Notes: a model not told the origin generated them from the letters alone. A stretch of 64,000 nucleotides of DNA from Streptomyces africanus (GCF_002150735.1 NZ_MUKA01000054.1:1-64000); one strand, 5' to 3'. Positions 25,721 to 35,549 are shown, counted from the stretch's first letter. Program-made: numbers and translations.

Positions 25721-26188
25721 TCAGACCGACGAGCGGCGCTGGGCCGGTACCACCGGCAGCCTGAACCACACCGCCTTGCCGGACTCGGTCGGCCGGTGCC
25801 CGCACGAGGAGCTCAGGGCGCGGATCAGCAGCAGACCGCGTCCGTGCTCCTGCCAGGGGTCGGGCAGTGAGCCGGAGGGGCACGTCAGATCGCCGGGCGG
25901 CTTCGGGTCGGTGTCGTGCACCTCGACCTGGCAGCCCGACGGCCTCAGCTCCACCACCAGCTCTATCGGCGTCTCGCCGGAGGTGTGCTCCACGGCGTTC
26001 GCCACCAGCTCCGCCGTGAGCAGCTCCGCGGTGTCGCGGTCGGCCCCGTGCTCCAGCTCGGCCAGAGCCGTACGGACCAGGGCGCGGGCGACGGGCACCG
26101 CCGCTGCGGTGTGCGGCAGCGCGACGCGCCAGGAGGCGGGGGCTGAGGGGAGTTCGTACAAGGCGGGTCCGTTCATGGAGCAGGACAT
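25721..26188 (-). CDS. Anti-sigma-factor-type GHKL ATPase (ATP-binding regulator)
   Basis: A ~155-residue single-domain histidine-kinase-like ATPase of the RsbW/SpoIIAB class abundant in Streptomyces. The N box is TAELVANAVEHT. The G1 region is VHDTDPKP, and a G2-like loop is EHGRGLLLIRALS. Members bind anti-anti-sigma factors or sigma factors. No partner lies next to it, so its target is unknown. Start is uncertain: ATG 26188 has AGCAGG close upstream, ATG 26176 lies four codons later. Confidence 0.82.
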   Translation of the reverse strand: MSCSMNGPALYELPSAPASWRVALPHTAAAVPVARALVRTALAELEHGADRDTAELLTAELVANAVEHTSGETPIELVVELRPSGCQVEVHDTDPKPPGDLTCPSGSLPDPWQEHGRGLLLIRALSSSCGHRPTESGKAVWFRLPVVPAQRRSSV

Positions 26189-26496
26189 CCTGCTTTCAAC
26201 CTTATGAATGGTACGGGGCCACTCCTGTGTGGCCTCCGAGGGGCTCTGCCGAGGGCCCTGCGGCCCCCTTGCCGCACGGCTTACCCAGGTGAACGCGGTG
26301 CCGCGCACAGCTGCTCCCGCCGTTACGCCGGTGTGGACGATCTGTGACGGATGTGACCGGCCCGGTTCACGCCCGGCTCCCCAGGAAGAGTTACCCGGAC
26401 GGCCTATCGCGCACTCATGACGACAGTCACGAATGAGTGATAACTTCGTGGGGTAGAGCTCAGTGAGGCAGTGCCCGCCCGAGGAGGCCGCCCGTC
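26189..26496. promoter_or_regulatory. 308-nt divergent intergenic region with promoter/operator for the aromatic-acid operon
   Basis: No gene is supported here. Near its right end TGACGACAGTCA (26418-26429) is followed after exactly 9 nt by GATAAC (26439-26444, a good -10 element), 52 nt before the enoyl-CoA hydratase start. The same arrangement recurs at 32171-32197. An additional inverted repeat CACTCAT (26412-26418)/ATGAGTG (26433-26439) overlaps it, a likely binding site for the PaaX-type regulator of the cluster. Confidence 0.55.
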
Positions 26497-27324
26497 ATGA
26501 GTCCCTTCACCGGCTCCGCCGCCCGCACCCCGAGCTGGGAGCACCTGCGCGTCGACCTCGCCGACGGCGTCGCCACCGTCACCCTGGCCCGCCCCGAGAA
26601 ACTCAACGCGCTCACCTTCGGCGCCTACGCCGACCTGCGCGACCTGCTCGCGGAGCTGTCCCGGGAGCGGTCCGTACGGGCCCTGGTGCTGGCCGGCGAG
26701 GGCCGCGGCTTCTGCTCCGGCGGCGACGTCGACGAGATCATCGGCGCCACGCTGGCCATGGACACCGCCCAGCTCCTCGACTTCAACCGGATGACCGGCC
26801 AGGTGGTCCGCGCCCTGCGGGAGTGCCCCTTCCCGGTGATCGCGGCGGTCCAGGGCGTGGCGGCCGGCGCCGGAGCGGTCCTCGCCCTGGCCGCCGACTT
26901 CCGCGTGGCCGACCCCACGGCCCGCTTCGCCTTCCTCTTCACCCGCGTCGGCCTCTCCGGCGGCGACATGGGCGCGGCCTACCTCCTGCCCAGGGTCGTG
27001 GGCCTCGGCCACGCCACCCGCCTGTTGATGCTGGGCGACCCCGTCCGGGCCCCCGAGGCGGAGCGCATCGGCCTGATCAGCGAACTGACGGAGGAGGGCC
27101 GCACCGACGAGGCAGCCCACCACCTGGCCCACCGCCTGGCAACGGGCCCGGCCCTGGCCCACGCCCAGACGAAGGCCCTCCTCACGGCAGAACTGGACAT
27201 GCCCCTGGCGGCATCGGTGGAACTCGACGCCTCCACCCAAGCCCTCCTGATGACAGGGGAGGACTACGCAGAGTTCCACGCGGCGTTCACGGACAAGCGC
27301 CCTCCCAAATGGAGCGGACGGTGA
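26497..27324 (+). CDS. Enoyl-CoA hydratase/isomerase family protein
   Basis: A 275-residue crotonase-fold enzyme. The oxyanion-hole segments are RSVRALVLAGEGRGFCSGGD and AVQGVAAGAGAVLALAADFR. The catalytic region FTRVGLSGGDMGAAYLLPRV is intact. Such enzymes hydrate or hydrolyse CoA-thioester intermediates. It is first in an operon with the fused monooxygenase/reductase, so it probably acts on the dearomatised ring or the first beta-oxidation intermediate. GAGGAGG lies upstream of ATG 26497. The exact substrate is inferred. Confidence 0.9.
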   Translation: MSPFTGSAARTPSWEHLRVDLADGVATVTLARPEKLNALTFGAYADLRDLLAELSRERSVRALVLAGEGRGFCSGGDVDEIIGATLAMDTAQLLDFNRMTGQVVRALRECPFPVIAAVQGVAAGAGAVLALAADFRVADPTARFAFLFTRVGLSGGDMGAAYLLPRVVGLGHATRLLMLGDPVRAPEAERIGLISELTEEGRTDEAAHHLAHRLATGPALAHAQTKALLTAELDMPLAASVELDASTQALLMTGEDYAEFHAAFTDKRPPKWSGR

Positions 27325-29666
27325 GCGCGTCACCCTCAGGGGCGCGGGGAACTGCGCGATCAGCCCCCACGCACCCGCAGCCGCACCACGACACAAGCCA
27401 CCCCCTACGCGTGGCCATCATCGGCGGCGGCCCCGGCGGCCTCTACGCCGCCGCCCTCCTCAAACGCCTCGACCCCACCCGCGACATCACCGTCTGGGAA
27501 CGAAACGCCCCCGACGACACCTTCGGCTTCGGAGTCGTCCTCTCCGACGAAACCCTCGGCGGCATAGAACACGCCGACCCCCAGGTCTACGAGGCCCTCC
27601 AGAGACACTTCGTCCGCTGGGACGACATCGACATCGTGCACCGAGGCGTACGGCACACCTCGGGCGGCCACGGATTCGCCGCACTCGGCAGAAAGCGCCT
27701 CCTGGAGATCCTCCACGCCCGCTGCCGCGACCTCGGCGTCGACCTCCGCTTCCACACCGAGGCCCCGCACGACCTCCCACGCACCCACGACCTGGTCATC
27801 GCCGCGGACGGCATCCACAGCACCACCCGCGAGGCCCACGCGGACGTCTTCCGCCCCCGCGTCACCACCCACCGCTGCCGCTACATCTGGCTCGCCGCCG
27901 ACTTCCCCTTCGACTCCTTCCGCTTCGAGATCGCCGAAACGGAACACGGCGTGATGCAGCTCCACGGCTACCCCTACGCGCCGGACGCCTCCACCGTGAT
28001 CATCGAGATGCGCGAGGAGGTCTGGCACGCGGCCGGCTTCGACGAGCTCGGCGAGGCGGAGTCGGTCGAACGCTGCGCCAAGATCTTCGCGGAGGCACTC
28101 CGCGGACGCCCCCTGAAGTCGAACAACTCCACCTGGACGACGTTCCGCACGGTCGTCAACGACCGCTGGTCGCACGGCAACGTCGTCCTCCTCGGCGACG
28201 CCGCCCACACCGCCCACTTCTCCATCGGCTCCGGCACCAAGCTCGCCGTCGAGGACGCCCTGGCCCTTGCCGCCTGCCTGGAGGAACAGGACACCCTGGA
28301 CGAGGCCCTGACCGCGTACGAGGCGGAACGGCGGCCTGTCGTCGCCTCCACGCAGCGCGCGGCCCGGGCCAGCCTGGAGTGGTTCGAGAACCTCGCCCTG
28401 TACCTGGACCAGCCGCCCCGCCAGTTCGCCTTCAACCTGCTCACCCGCAGCCGCCGCGTCACCCACGACAACCTGCGGCTGCGCGATGCGCGCTTCACGG
28501 AGGCGGTGGAGCGGGAGTTCGGCTGCCCGCCCGGCACGCCCCCGATGTTCACGCCGTTCCGGCTGCGCGGCCTGACCCTGCGCAACCGGGTCGTCGTCTC
28601 GCCCATGGACATGTACTCGGCGGTCGACGGCGTCCCCGGCGACTTCCACCTCGTCCATCTGGGCGCGCGGGCGATGGGCGGGGCCGGGCTGGTGATGACC
28701 GAGATGGTGTGCGTCAGCGAGCAGGGCCGGATCACGCCCGGATGCGCCGGCCTCTACACCGGCCGGCAGGCCGAAGCCTGGCGGCGGATCACGAACTTCG
28801 TGCACGAGCAGGCGCCCGGCACCGCCATCGGCGTGCAGCTCGGCCACAGCGGCCGCAAGGGCTCCACGAAGCTGATGTGGGAGGGCATGGACGAGCCGCT
28901 TCAGGAGGGCAACTGGCCGCTGGTGGCCGCCTCCGCGCTCCCGTACAAGCGGTTCAGCCAGACTCCGCGCGAGCTGTCCCGCGCCCAGCTCACCGACCTC
29001 CGCGAGCAGTTCGCGGCCGCCGCCTGCCGCGCCGCCCGGGCCGGATTCGACCTCCTCGAACTGCACTGCGCCCACGGCTATCTGCTCTCCGGCTTCCTCT
29101 CCCCGCTGACCAACCGCCGCACCGACGCCTACGGCGGCCCGCTGGAGAAGCGGCTCCGCTTCCCGCTGGAGGTGTTCGACGCCGTACGGAACGTCTGGCC
29201 GGGGGAGCGGCCCATGACCGTACGGATCTCCGCCACCGACTGGGCCGAGGGCGGGACCACGGCCGAGGACGCCGTCGAGATCGCCCGGGCCTTCGCCGCG
29301 CACGGCGCCGACGCGATCGACGTGTCGACGGGGCAGGTCGTGGCCGACGAGCGGCCCGAGTTCGGACGGTCGTACCAGACGCCGTTCGCGGACCGGATCC
29401 GCCGCACCACCGGCATCCCGGTGATCGCGGTCGGCGCGATCTCCTCCTGGGACGACGTCAACTCCCTGATCCTGGCGGGCCGCACCGACCTGTGTGCCCT
29501 GGCCCGCCCGCACCTCTACGACCCCCACTGGACGCTGCACGCGGCGGCCGAACAGGGCTACACGGGTCCCGGCGCCGTCTGGCCGGCCCCGTACCGCGCG
29601 GGCAGCCGCCGCCCCCGGACGGGCCGCACGGACGCGCCCAAGCCGCGCCTCACTCTGGGGCGCTGA
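27321..29666 (+). CDS. Bifunctional salicylyl-CoA 5-hydroxylase / 2-aminobenzoyl-CoA monooxygenase-reductase-like fusion
   Basis: A ~780-residue fusion. The N-terminal half is a class A FAD monooxygenase (VAIIGGGPGGLYAAALLKRL, VVLLGDAAHTAHFSIGSG). The C-terminal half, from FTPFRLRGLTLRNRVVVSPM, is an old-yellow-enzyme NADH:flavin oxidoreductase (SGRKGSTKLMWEG, CAHGYLLSGFLSPLTNRRTD). This architecture is known for 2-aminobenzoyl-CoA monooxygenase/reductase and salicylyl-CoA 5-hydroxylase. It overlaps the convergent paaX-like gene by 17 nt. The start is uncertain. GTG 27321 overlaps the previous stop, but a dispersed repeat occupies 27337-27384, so GTG 27411 just before the Rossmann motif may be real. 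Confidence 0.9.
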   Translation: MSASPSGARGTARSAPTHPQPHHDTSHPLRVAIIGGGPGGLYAAALLKRLDPTRDITVWERNAPDDTFGFGVVLSDETLGGIEHADPQVYEALQRHFVRWDDIDIVHRGVRHTSGGHGFAALGRKRLLEILHARCRDLGVDLRFHTEAPHDLPRTHDLVIAADGIHSTTREAHADVFRPRVTTHRCRYIWLAADFPFDSFRFEIAETEHGVMQLHGYPYAPDASTVIIEMREEVWHAAGFDELGEAESVERCAKIFAEALRGRPLKSNNSTWTTFRTVVNDRWSHGNVVLLGDAAHTAHFSIGSGTKLAVEDALALAACLEEQDTLDEALTAYEAERRPVVASTQRAARASLEWFENLALYLDQPPRQFAFNLLTRSRRVTHDNLRLRDARFTEAVEREFGCPPGTPPMFTPFRLRGLTLRNRVVVSPMDMYSAVDGVPGDFHLVHLGARAMGGAGLVMTEMVCVSEQGRITPGCAGLYTGRQAEAWRRITNFVHEQAPGTAIGVQLGHSGRKGSTKLMWEGMDEPLQEGNWPLVAASALPYKRFSQTPRELSRAQLTDLREQFAAAACRAARAGFDLLELHCAHGYLLSGFLSPLTNRRTDAYGGPLEKRLRFPLEVFDAVRNVWPGERPMTVRISATDWAEGGTTAEDAVEIARAFAAHGADAIDVSTGQVVADERPEFGRSYQTPFADRIRRTTGIPVIAVGAISSWDDVNSLILAGRTDLCALARPHLYDPHWTLHAAAEQGYTGPGAVWPAPYRAGSRRPRTGRTDAPKPRLTLGR
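27337..27384. repeat. Dispersed Streptomyces intergenic repeat copy
   Basis: The sequence beginning CAGGGGCGCGGGGAACTGCG and ending CCCGCAGCCGC matches a short repeat that I recognise from many Streptomyces intergenic regions. GGGGC and GCCCC near its left and central parts can pair. Its position at the junction of the hydratase and monooxygenase genes means it may be translated as a linker or lie in an untranslated gap. Only one copy was noticed in this window. Confidence 0.6.
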
Positions 29667-30477
29667 GCAGCCCCGTGAACTCGGCCCCCGCGTCCCGCAG
29701 CCGCTCGTGCAGGCCCTGGAACACCGCCGAGGAGCGGGTGCCCGGCCAGTCCCGGGGGAGCAGTTCGGACGGCAGGCCCGGGTCGGTGTAGGGCAGGTGG
29801 CGCCAGGAGTCCAGGGCGAGGAGGTAGTCGCGGTAGGCCTCCTCCGGCGGGGTGTCCTCGCGCTTCTCCCAGTCGCGCAGGACGCGTTCGTGGCGGTCGA
29901 GGAATGCCTCGTGCTCCTTGGCGATGGCGGCCAGGTCCCACCAGCGGGCCACGGCCTGCGCGGTCGGGGCGAAGCCGAGGTGGTCGCCGCGGAAGAAGTC
30001 GACGTACGCGTCCAGACGCAGCCGCTGGAGCGTGTGCCGGGTCTCCTCGTACAACCGTGCGGGCGCGATCCACACGCCCGGCGCGGCGGTTCCGAAACCG
30101 AGGCCGGCCAGCCGGGAGCGCAGCACGTGCCGCTTCTGCCGCTCCGACTCCGGCACGGAGAACACGGCGAGCACCCAGCCCTCGTCCCCGGGCGGCGCCG
30201 TGGTGTAGATGCGCCGGTCGCCGTCGTCGAGCAACTGGCGGGCGTCCGGGGACAGTTCGTACCCGGCCGCGCCCTGGGCGGTGCGGGCGGGCACGAGCAG
30301 TCCGCGTCTCTTCAGCCGTGACACCGAGGAGCGTACGGACGGGGCGTCGACACCGACCGCGGCGAGCAGCCGGATCAGTTCGGCGACGGGCACGGGACCC
30401 GTCGCGAAGCGGCCGTACGCGCCGTAGAGCGTGACGATGAGAGACCGTGGTGCATGCTGGTCGGACACGTTGATCAT
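29650..30477 (-). CDS. PaaX-family transcriptional regulator
   Basis: A 275-residue regulator with an N-terminal winged helix (RSLIVTLYGAYGRFATG, VRSSVSRLKRRGLLVPA) and the PaaX central and C-terminal domains (GWVLAVFSVPESERQKRHVLRSRL). PaaX repressors respond to aryl-CoA thioesters, first described for phenylacetyl-CoA. It lies downstream of the CoA ligase in the same direction with a 15-nt gap, so the two form an operon. Its likely operator is the motif repeated at 26418 and 32171, by context only. ATG 30477 has no strong ribosome site. Confidence 0.9.
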   Translation of the reverse strand: MINVSDQHAPRSLIVTLYGAYGRFATGPVPVAELIRLLAAVGVDAPSVRSSVSRLKRRGLLVPARTAQGAAGYELSPDARQLLDDGDRRIYTTAPPGDEGWVLAVFSVPESERQKRHVLRSRLAGLGFGTAAPGVWIAPARLYEETRHTLQRLRLDAYVDFFRGDHLGFAPTAQAVARWWDLAAIAKEHEAFLDRHERVLRDWEKREDTPPEEAYRDYLLALDSWRHLPYTDPGLPSELLPRDWPGTRSSAVFQGLHERLRDAGAEFTGLLSAPE

Positions 30478-30492
30478 CTTAGGTCGTACGGG

Positions 30493-32118
30493 TCACTCCC
30501 GGTCGTCTTCGGTGCCGCCGTCCGGGAGGAGCTCTCCCGTGCGCAGCCTGAACCGCTGGAGCTTGCCGGTGGCCGTGCGCGGCAGCGCGTCCAGGAAGAC
30601 GATCTCCCGCGGGCACTTGTACGGTGCCAGCTCGCTCTTGACGAAGGCGCGCAGCGCCCCGGCGTCCCGGCCGGCGCCCTCCTTGAGGACCGCGAAGGCC
30701 ACGACGACCTGCCCGCGCTCCTCGTCGGGCCGCCCCACGACCGCCGCCTCCACCACGTCCGGGTGCCGCAGCAGCGCGTCCTCGACCTCCGGTCCGGCGA
30801 TGTTGTACCCGGCCGAGATGATCATGTCGTCGGCGCGGGCGACATACCGGAAGTAGCCGTCGGGTTCGCGGACGTAGGTGTCGCCGGTGACGTTCCAGCC
30901 GCCGCGCACGTACTCCCGCTGCCGCGGGTCGGCGAGGTAGCGGCAGCCGACCGGGCCGCGCACCGCGAGCAGCCCCGGCTCCCCGTCGGGCACCGGCTCG
31001 CCGTGCTCGTCCTGCACGCGCGCGTGCCAGCCCGGCACGGGCACGCCCGTCGTGCCGGGGCGGATCCGTTCGTCGGCGGCGGAGATGAAGATGTGCAGCA
31101 GTTCGGTGGCGCCGATGCCGTTGATCAGCCGCAGGCCGGTGCGCTCGTGCCAGGCCTGCCAGGTGGCCGCCGGCAGGTTCTCGCCGGCGGAGACGCAGCG
31201 GCGCAGGGACGAGACGTCGTACCCGTCGAGTTCGTCGAGCATCGCGCGGTACGCCGTGGGGGCCGTGAACAGCACGGACACCCGGTGCCGGGCGATGGCC
31301 GGGAGCAACTGCTTCGGGCCGGCCTGTTCGAGCAGCAGGGCACTCGCCCCGGCCCGCAGCGGGAAGACCACCAGCCCGCCGAGCCCGAAGGTGAAGCCGA
31401 GCGGGGGGCTGCCCGTGAACACGTCGTCGGCGCGCGGGCGCAGCACGTGCCGGGAGAAGGTGTCGGCGACGGCCAGGACGTCCCGGTGGAGGTGCATGCA
31501 GCCCTTGGGGCGGCCGGTGGTGCCGGAGGTGAAGGCGATCAGCGCGACGTCGTCGGCCGCCGTGTCGACGGGCTCGTACGGGGTGCCGGGCGCCGGGCGG
31601 TTGAGGAGGTCGTCCGGGGCGTCACCGCCGTAGGCCGTGATCCGCAGGTCCGGGATCTCGGCCTTGGCGAGGTCGTCGACGGCCCGGATGTCGCACAGCG
31701 CGTGCCGGACCCGGGCGATCTCGCACATCGTGCTCAGCTCGTGCGGGCGCTGCTGGGCGAGCACGGTGACCGCGACGGCCCCCGCCTTCAGCACCGCCAG
31801 CCAGCAGGCCGCGAGCCACGGTGTGGTGGGGCCGCGCAGCAGCACGCGGTTGCCGGGGACGACGCCGAGTTCGCCGGTGAGCAGGTGCGCGACGCGGTCG
31901 ACGCGGGCGCGCAGGTCGCCGTACGTCCACGGCTCGCCGGTGGCGGTGAGGAACGCCGGGCGGTCGTCGGGCGGGCCGCTGAGCAGTTCGGCGGCGCAGT
32001 TGAGCCGTTCGGGGTAGCGCAGCTCCGGCAGGTCGAAACGGAGCTCGGGCCATTGGTCCGGGGGTGGCAGATGGTCACGGGCGAAGGTGTCGACGTGGGC
32101 CGTACCCCGTGGATTCAT
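30493..32118 (-). CDS. Benzoate/aminobenzoate-type CoA ligase (AMP-forming)
   Basis: A 541-residue ANL-superfamily ligase that would activate an aromatic acid with ATP to its CoA thioester. The P-loop-like motif is LIAFTSGTTGRPKGCMHLH. The aryl-pocket region includes SPPLGFTFGLGGL, and the C-terminal domain has DDMIISAGYNIAGPEVEDAL and catalytic Lys in PRTATGKLQRF. It resembles benzoate- and 2-aminobenzoate-CoA ligases. It supplies the substrate for the monooxygenase/reductase in the neighbouring operon. ATG 32118 opens the conserved N-terminus MNPRGTAHVDTFARDHLPP. Confidence 0.9.
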   Translation of the reverse strand: MNPRGTAHVDTFARDHLPPPDQWPELRFDLPELRYPERLNCAAELLSGPPDDRPAFLTATGEPWTYGDLRARVDRVAHLLTGELGVVPGNRVLLRGPTTPWLAACWLAVLKAGAVAVTVLAQQRPHELSTMCEIARVRHALCDIRAVDDLAKAEIPDLRITAYGGDAPDDLLNRPAPGTPYEPVDTAADDVALIAFTSGTTGRPKGCMHLHRDVLAVADTFSRHVLRPRADDVFTGSPPLGFTFGLGGLVVFPLRAGASALLLEQAGPKQLLPAIARHRVSVLFTAPTAYRAMLDELDGYDVSSLRRCVSAGENLPAATWQAWHERTGLRLINGIGATELLHIFISAADERIRPGTTGVPVPGWHARVQDEHGEPVPDGEPGLLAVRGPVGCRYLADPRQREYVRGGWNVTGDTYVREPDGYFRYVARADDMIISAGYNIAGPEVEDALLRHPDVVEAAVVGRPDEERGQVVVAFAVLKEGAGRDAGALRAFVKSELAPYKCPREIVFLDALPRTATGKLQRFRLRTGELLPDGGTEDDRE

Positions 32119-32170
32119 ACGATTCGCCCCCTTGGCGTGGTGGGCTCGCTCCAGGAGCGTATCGTGTTGG

Positions 32171-32197
32171 TGACGGCAGTCAACGGTCCGCGATAAC
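32171..32197. promoter_or_regulatory. Second copy of the TGACGRCAGTCA-N9-GATAAC motif
   Basis: TGACGGCAGTCA at 32171-32182 is followed after exactly 9 nt by GATAAC at 32192-32197 and then CTCG, 49 nt before the acyl-CoA dehydrogenase start. The same layout (one base different in the palindrome, same spacing) precedes the enoyl-CoA hydratase. The TGAC/GTCA arms also sit upstream of the divergent CoA ligase, so one site could control both directions. Confidence 0.55.
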
Positions 32198-32245
32198 CTC
32201 GGAGTGGCCCGGCCGGGAGGCTGGGTGGCGCAGAAGGGACCGGCG

Positions 32246-33372
32246 ATGACCGCATTCTCGCTCGAACCGGCACAACTCGCCTGGTGCGCCGAGCTGCGCG
32301 CCCTCGCCGCGGAGCGGCTCCGCCCGCTGGCCGAGAAGGGTGAACCGGGCCGGGTGAACCGGGCCCTGGTCGCCGAACTCGGCGGCCTCGGCCTGCTCGG
32401 CCGCCTCTTCACCTCCGGCGCGCTCGACCTGTGCCTGATGCGCGAGTCCCTCGCCCACGCCTGCACGGAAGCCGAAACGGCCCTGGCCCTCCAAGGCCTG
32501 GGCGCCCACCCGGTCCACGCCCACGGCACGCAGGCCCAACGGGCGCGCTGGCTCCCCCGGGTGGCCGACGGCACGGCGATCGCGGCCTTCGCCCTGAGCG
32601 AGCCGGGGGCGGGGTCGGACGCGGCGGCGCTGGACCTGACCGCCACCCCCGACGGTCCCGCCGGCTGGCGCCTCTCCGGCGAGAAGTGCTGGATCTCCAA
32701 CGCCCCCGAGGCCGACTTCTGCACCGTCTTCGCCCGGACCACCCCGGGGGCGGGCGCGCGTGGCGTCACGGCGTTTCTCGTCCCGGGCGATCGGCCGGGC
32801 CTGACCGGGGCCGGGCTCGACATGCTCTCCCCGCATCCCATCGGCACGCTCGACTTCGACGCCGTACCCGTGACGGCCGACGACGTGCTCGGCGAGGTCG
32901 ACCGGGGCTTCCGGGTCGCCATGGGCACGCTCAACCTGTTCCGGCCCAGCGTCGGCGCCTTCGCGGTGGGCATGGCGCAGGCGGCCCTCGACGCGACCCT
33001 CGCGCACACGGCCGGGCGGGACGCCTTCGGCGGCAAGCTGCGGGACCTGCAGGCCGTCTCCCACCAGGTCGCCGAGATGGCCCTGCGCACGGAGGCGGCC
33101 CGGCTGATGGTCTACGCGGCGGCGACGGCGTACGACCAGGGCGCCCCGGACGTGCCCCGGCGCGCCGCCATGGCGAAACTGCTCGCCACCGAGACCGCGC
33201 AGTACGTCGTCGACACGGCCGTCCAGTTGCACGGCGCCCGTGCGCTGCAACGCGGTCACCTGCTCGAACACCTCTACCGGGAGGTGCGCGCCCCCCGCAT
33301 CTACGAGGGAGCCAGCGAGGTTCAACGCGGCATCATCGCCAAGGAGTTGTACGCAGCCCACCAGGAGGCCCG

Positions 33373-33376
<4 letters not shown>
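32246..33376 (+). CDS. Acyl-CoA dehydrogenase family protein
   Basis: A 376-residue flavoprotein. The FAD/substrate motifs FALSEPGAGSDAAAL and LSGEKCWISNAPEADF are conserved. A C-terminal IYEGASEVQRGIIAKEL carries the catalytic-base Glu region typical of the family. It would oxidise a CoA thioester in the ring-degradation sequence, electrons going to ETF. AAGGGA lies ahead of ATG 32246. The stop overlaps the RidA gene (GTGA), so the two are co-translated. Confidence 0.92.
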
Positions 33377-34312
<936 letters not shown>

Positions 34313-34330
34313 GCGCGAGGTCCCCTCTTG

Positions 34331-34364
34331 GACGGCCGCCCGGCCCGGCTGCCGGGCGGCCGTC
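34331..34364. terminator. Bidirectional hairpin terminator
   Basis: GACGGCCGCCCGGC (34331-34344) and GCCGGGCGGCCGTC (34351-34364) form a perfect 14-bp stem with a 6-nt loop between the convergent secreted-protein gene and the ArsR-like gene. Confidence 0.8.
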
Positions 34365-34398
34365 GCGGCGTCTCGGCCATGTGACGCGCCGGTGTGCG

Positions 34399-34635
34399 TC
34401 ACTCCTGCGCGTGCCGGATGGCGTCCAGCACGATGTGCGCCACATGGTCGTCGGTGAGGGTGTACCGCGTCTCGCGGGCCTGACGCCGGGCGGCGACGAT
34501 CCGGGACGTGCGCAGTACCCGCAGATGCTGGGAGACCAGCGGCTGGCTCACGCCCAGCGCGGTCACCAGCTCATGGACGTACTTCCCGCCGCCGGACAGT
34601 TCGCGCATGATCCCCAGGCGTACGGGCGAGCGCAT
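34399..34635 (-). CDS. ArsR-like winged-helix regulator, short
   Basis: A 78-residue HTH protein: SPVRLGIMRELSGGG, then HELVTALGVSQPLVSQHLRV (recognition helix) and a wing region RRQARETRYTLTDDHV. No Cys or His metal-site cluster typical of ArsR/SmtB is visible. The protein is shorter than usual (~100 aa). ATG 34635 has no clear ribosome site and no other start is available upstream in frame. It follows the methyltransferase by 59 nt and is probably in the same transcript as the PLP-enzyme cluster. Confidence 0.75.
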   Translation of the reverse strand: MRSPVRLGIMRELSGGGKYVHELVTALGVSQPLVSQHLRVLRTSRIVAARRQARETRYTLTDDHVAHIVLDAIRHAQE

Positions 34636-34694
34636 GTATTGTCCGGGCGACCGGCGCCGCCCGCGAGCCGAGAGCGGCGCAGGGGGAACCGGGG

Positions 34695-35459
34695 TCAGCG
34701 AACCGCGACGACCACGCAGCTGTCGCCGTACTGCCAGACCGGGCCCGCCGTGGCGAAGCCCGCCTGCCGCAGCAGCTCCAGATGGGCGAAGAGGGACAGT
34801 TCGGCGGGGCGGGCGGTGCCGAGAGGCGCCTCGCGGCGGCGGCGCTCGGCGAGCAGGTCCGTCAGCTCGGGGTCGTCGGCGACGGCGGCCCACCAGGAGC
34901 CCCAGTCCTCGTGCGCGAACACCCGCTGCCGGTCGGCCCGGCACCGCCCGACATGGGCGGCGATCCCGGCCGGGCCCGTGTCGTCCTGGGGGAGATGGTC
35001 GCCGTTGACGAGGACGCCGCCGGGCCGCAGCAGCGCGGCGAGCTGCCGGTAGACGCGCAGCAGGGTGTCGCGGTCGAGGTAGTGCAGGGCCGTCGTGGAG
35101 ACGGCCGCGTCCAGGGGCCGGTCCAGGTCCAGGGCCCAGGTCCAGCCGAGTGCCCCGATCTCGGCGTCGACGTAGCGGGCCGCGTCCGGGTGGTGCGTCC
35201 GGCCCAGCTCCAGCAGCACGGGATCGCGGTCCACGGCGACGATCTCCGCGTCCGGCAGCCGCCGGACCAGCCGGGCCGCCAGGGAGCCGGGCCCGCAGCC
35301 CAGGTCGACGACCAGGGGCCGGGGGTCCTGTCCGGCCGTCACGTGCTCGACGACATCGGCGATCACCGTGAACCGCTCCTCGCGGTCGACCGCGTACCGC
35401 TGCTGCTGGAGCTCCCAGCGCTCCACCCATCGCTCCGCCGTCGCCAGACTCAGCCCCAT
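34695..35459 (-). CDS. Class I SAM-dependent methyltransferase
   Basis: A 254-residue methyltransferase. SAM-binding motif I is LVVDLGCGPGSLAARL, motif II AEIVAVDRDPVLLELG, and a later PGGVLVNGDHLPQDD gives motif IV/V features. It resembles small-molecule methyltransferases. It lies 90 nt downstream of the cysteine desulfurase-like gene in the same direction and may tailor the product of that pathway. ATG 35459 follows AAGGTGG; a longer frame to 35531 adds an unlikely N-terminus. Confidence 0.85.
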   Translation of the reverse strand: MGLSLATAERWVERWELQQQRYAVDREERFTVIADVVEHVTAGQDPRPLVVDLGCGPGSLAARLVRRLPDAEIVAVDRDPVLLELGRTHHPDAARYVDAEIGALGWTWALDLDRPLDAAVSTTALHYLDRDTLLRVYRQLAALLRPGGVLVNGDHLPQDDTGPAGIAAHVGRCRADRQRVFAHEDWGSWWAAVADDPELTDLLAERRRREAPLGTARPAELSLFAHLELLRQAGFATAGPVWQYGDSCVVVAVR

Positions 35460-35515
35460 CCGGTCGCGCCACCTTGCCGTCTCGCACCTGATCCTTGCCG
35501 GTCCGAGCCTACAGG

Positions 35516-35530
35516 TGGAAACGGTTCCCA
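35516..35530. promoter_or_regulatory. 15-bp palindrome, Zur-box-like, upstream of the methyltransferase
   Basis: TGGAAACGGTTCCCA is a near-perfect 7-1-7 inverted repeat. It matches the Streptomyces Zur consensus at 10 of 15 positions by eye; LacI-type regulators can also use similar sites. It sits 57-71 nt upstream of the methyltransferase start. The identity of the regulator is uncertain. Confidence 0.35.
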
Positions 35531-35549
35531 TTACGTATAGTCGGCGGAG

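Noticed and set aside
26463-27320. Extension of the monooxygenase frame through the enoyl-CoA hydratase gene
   Set aside because: Overlaps the well-supported hydratase in another phase and has low-complexity composition.
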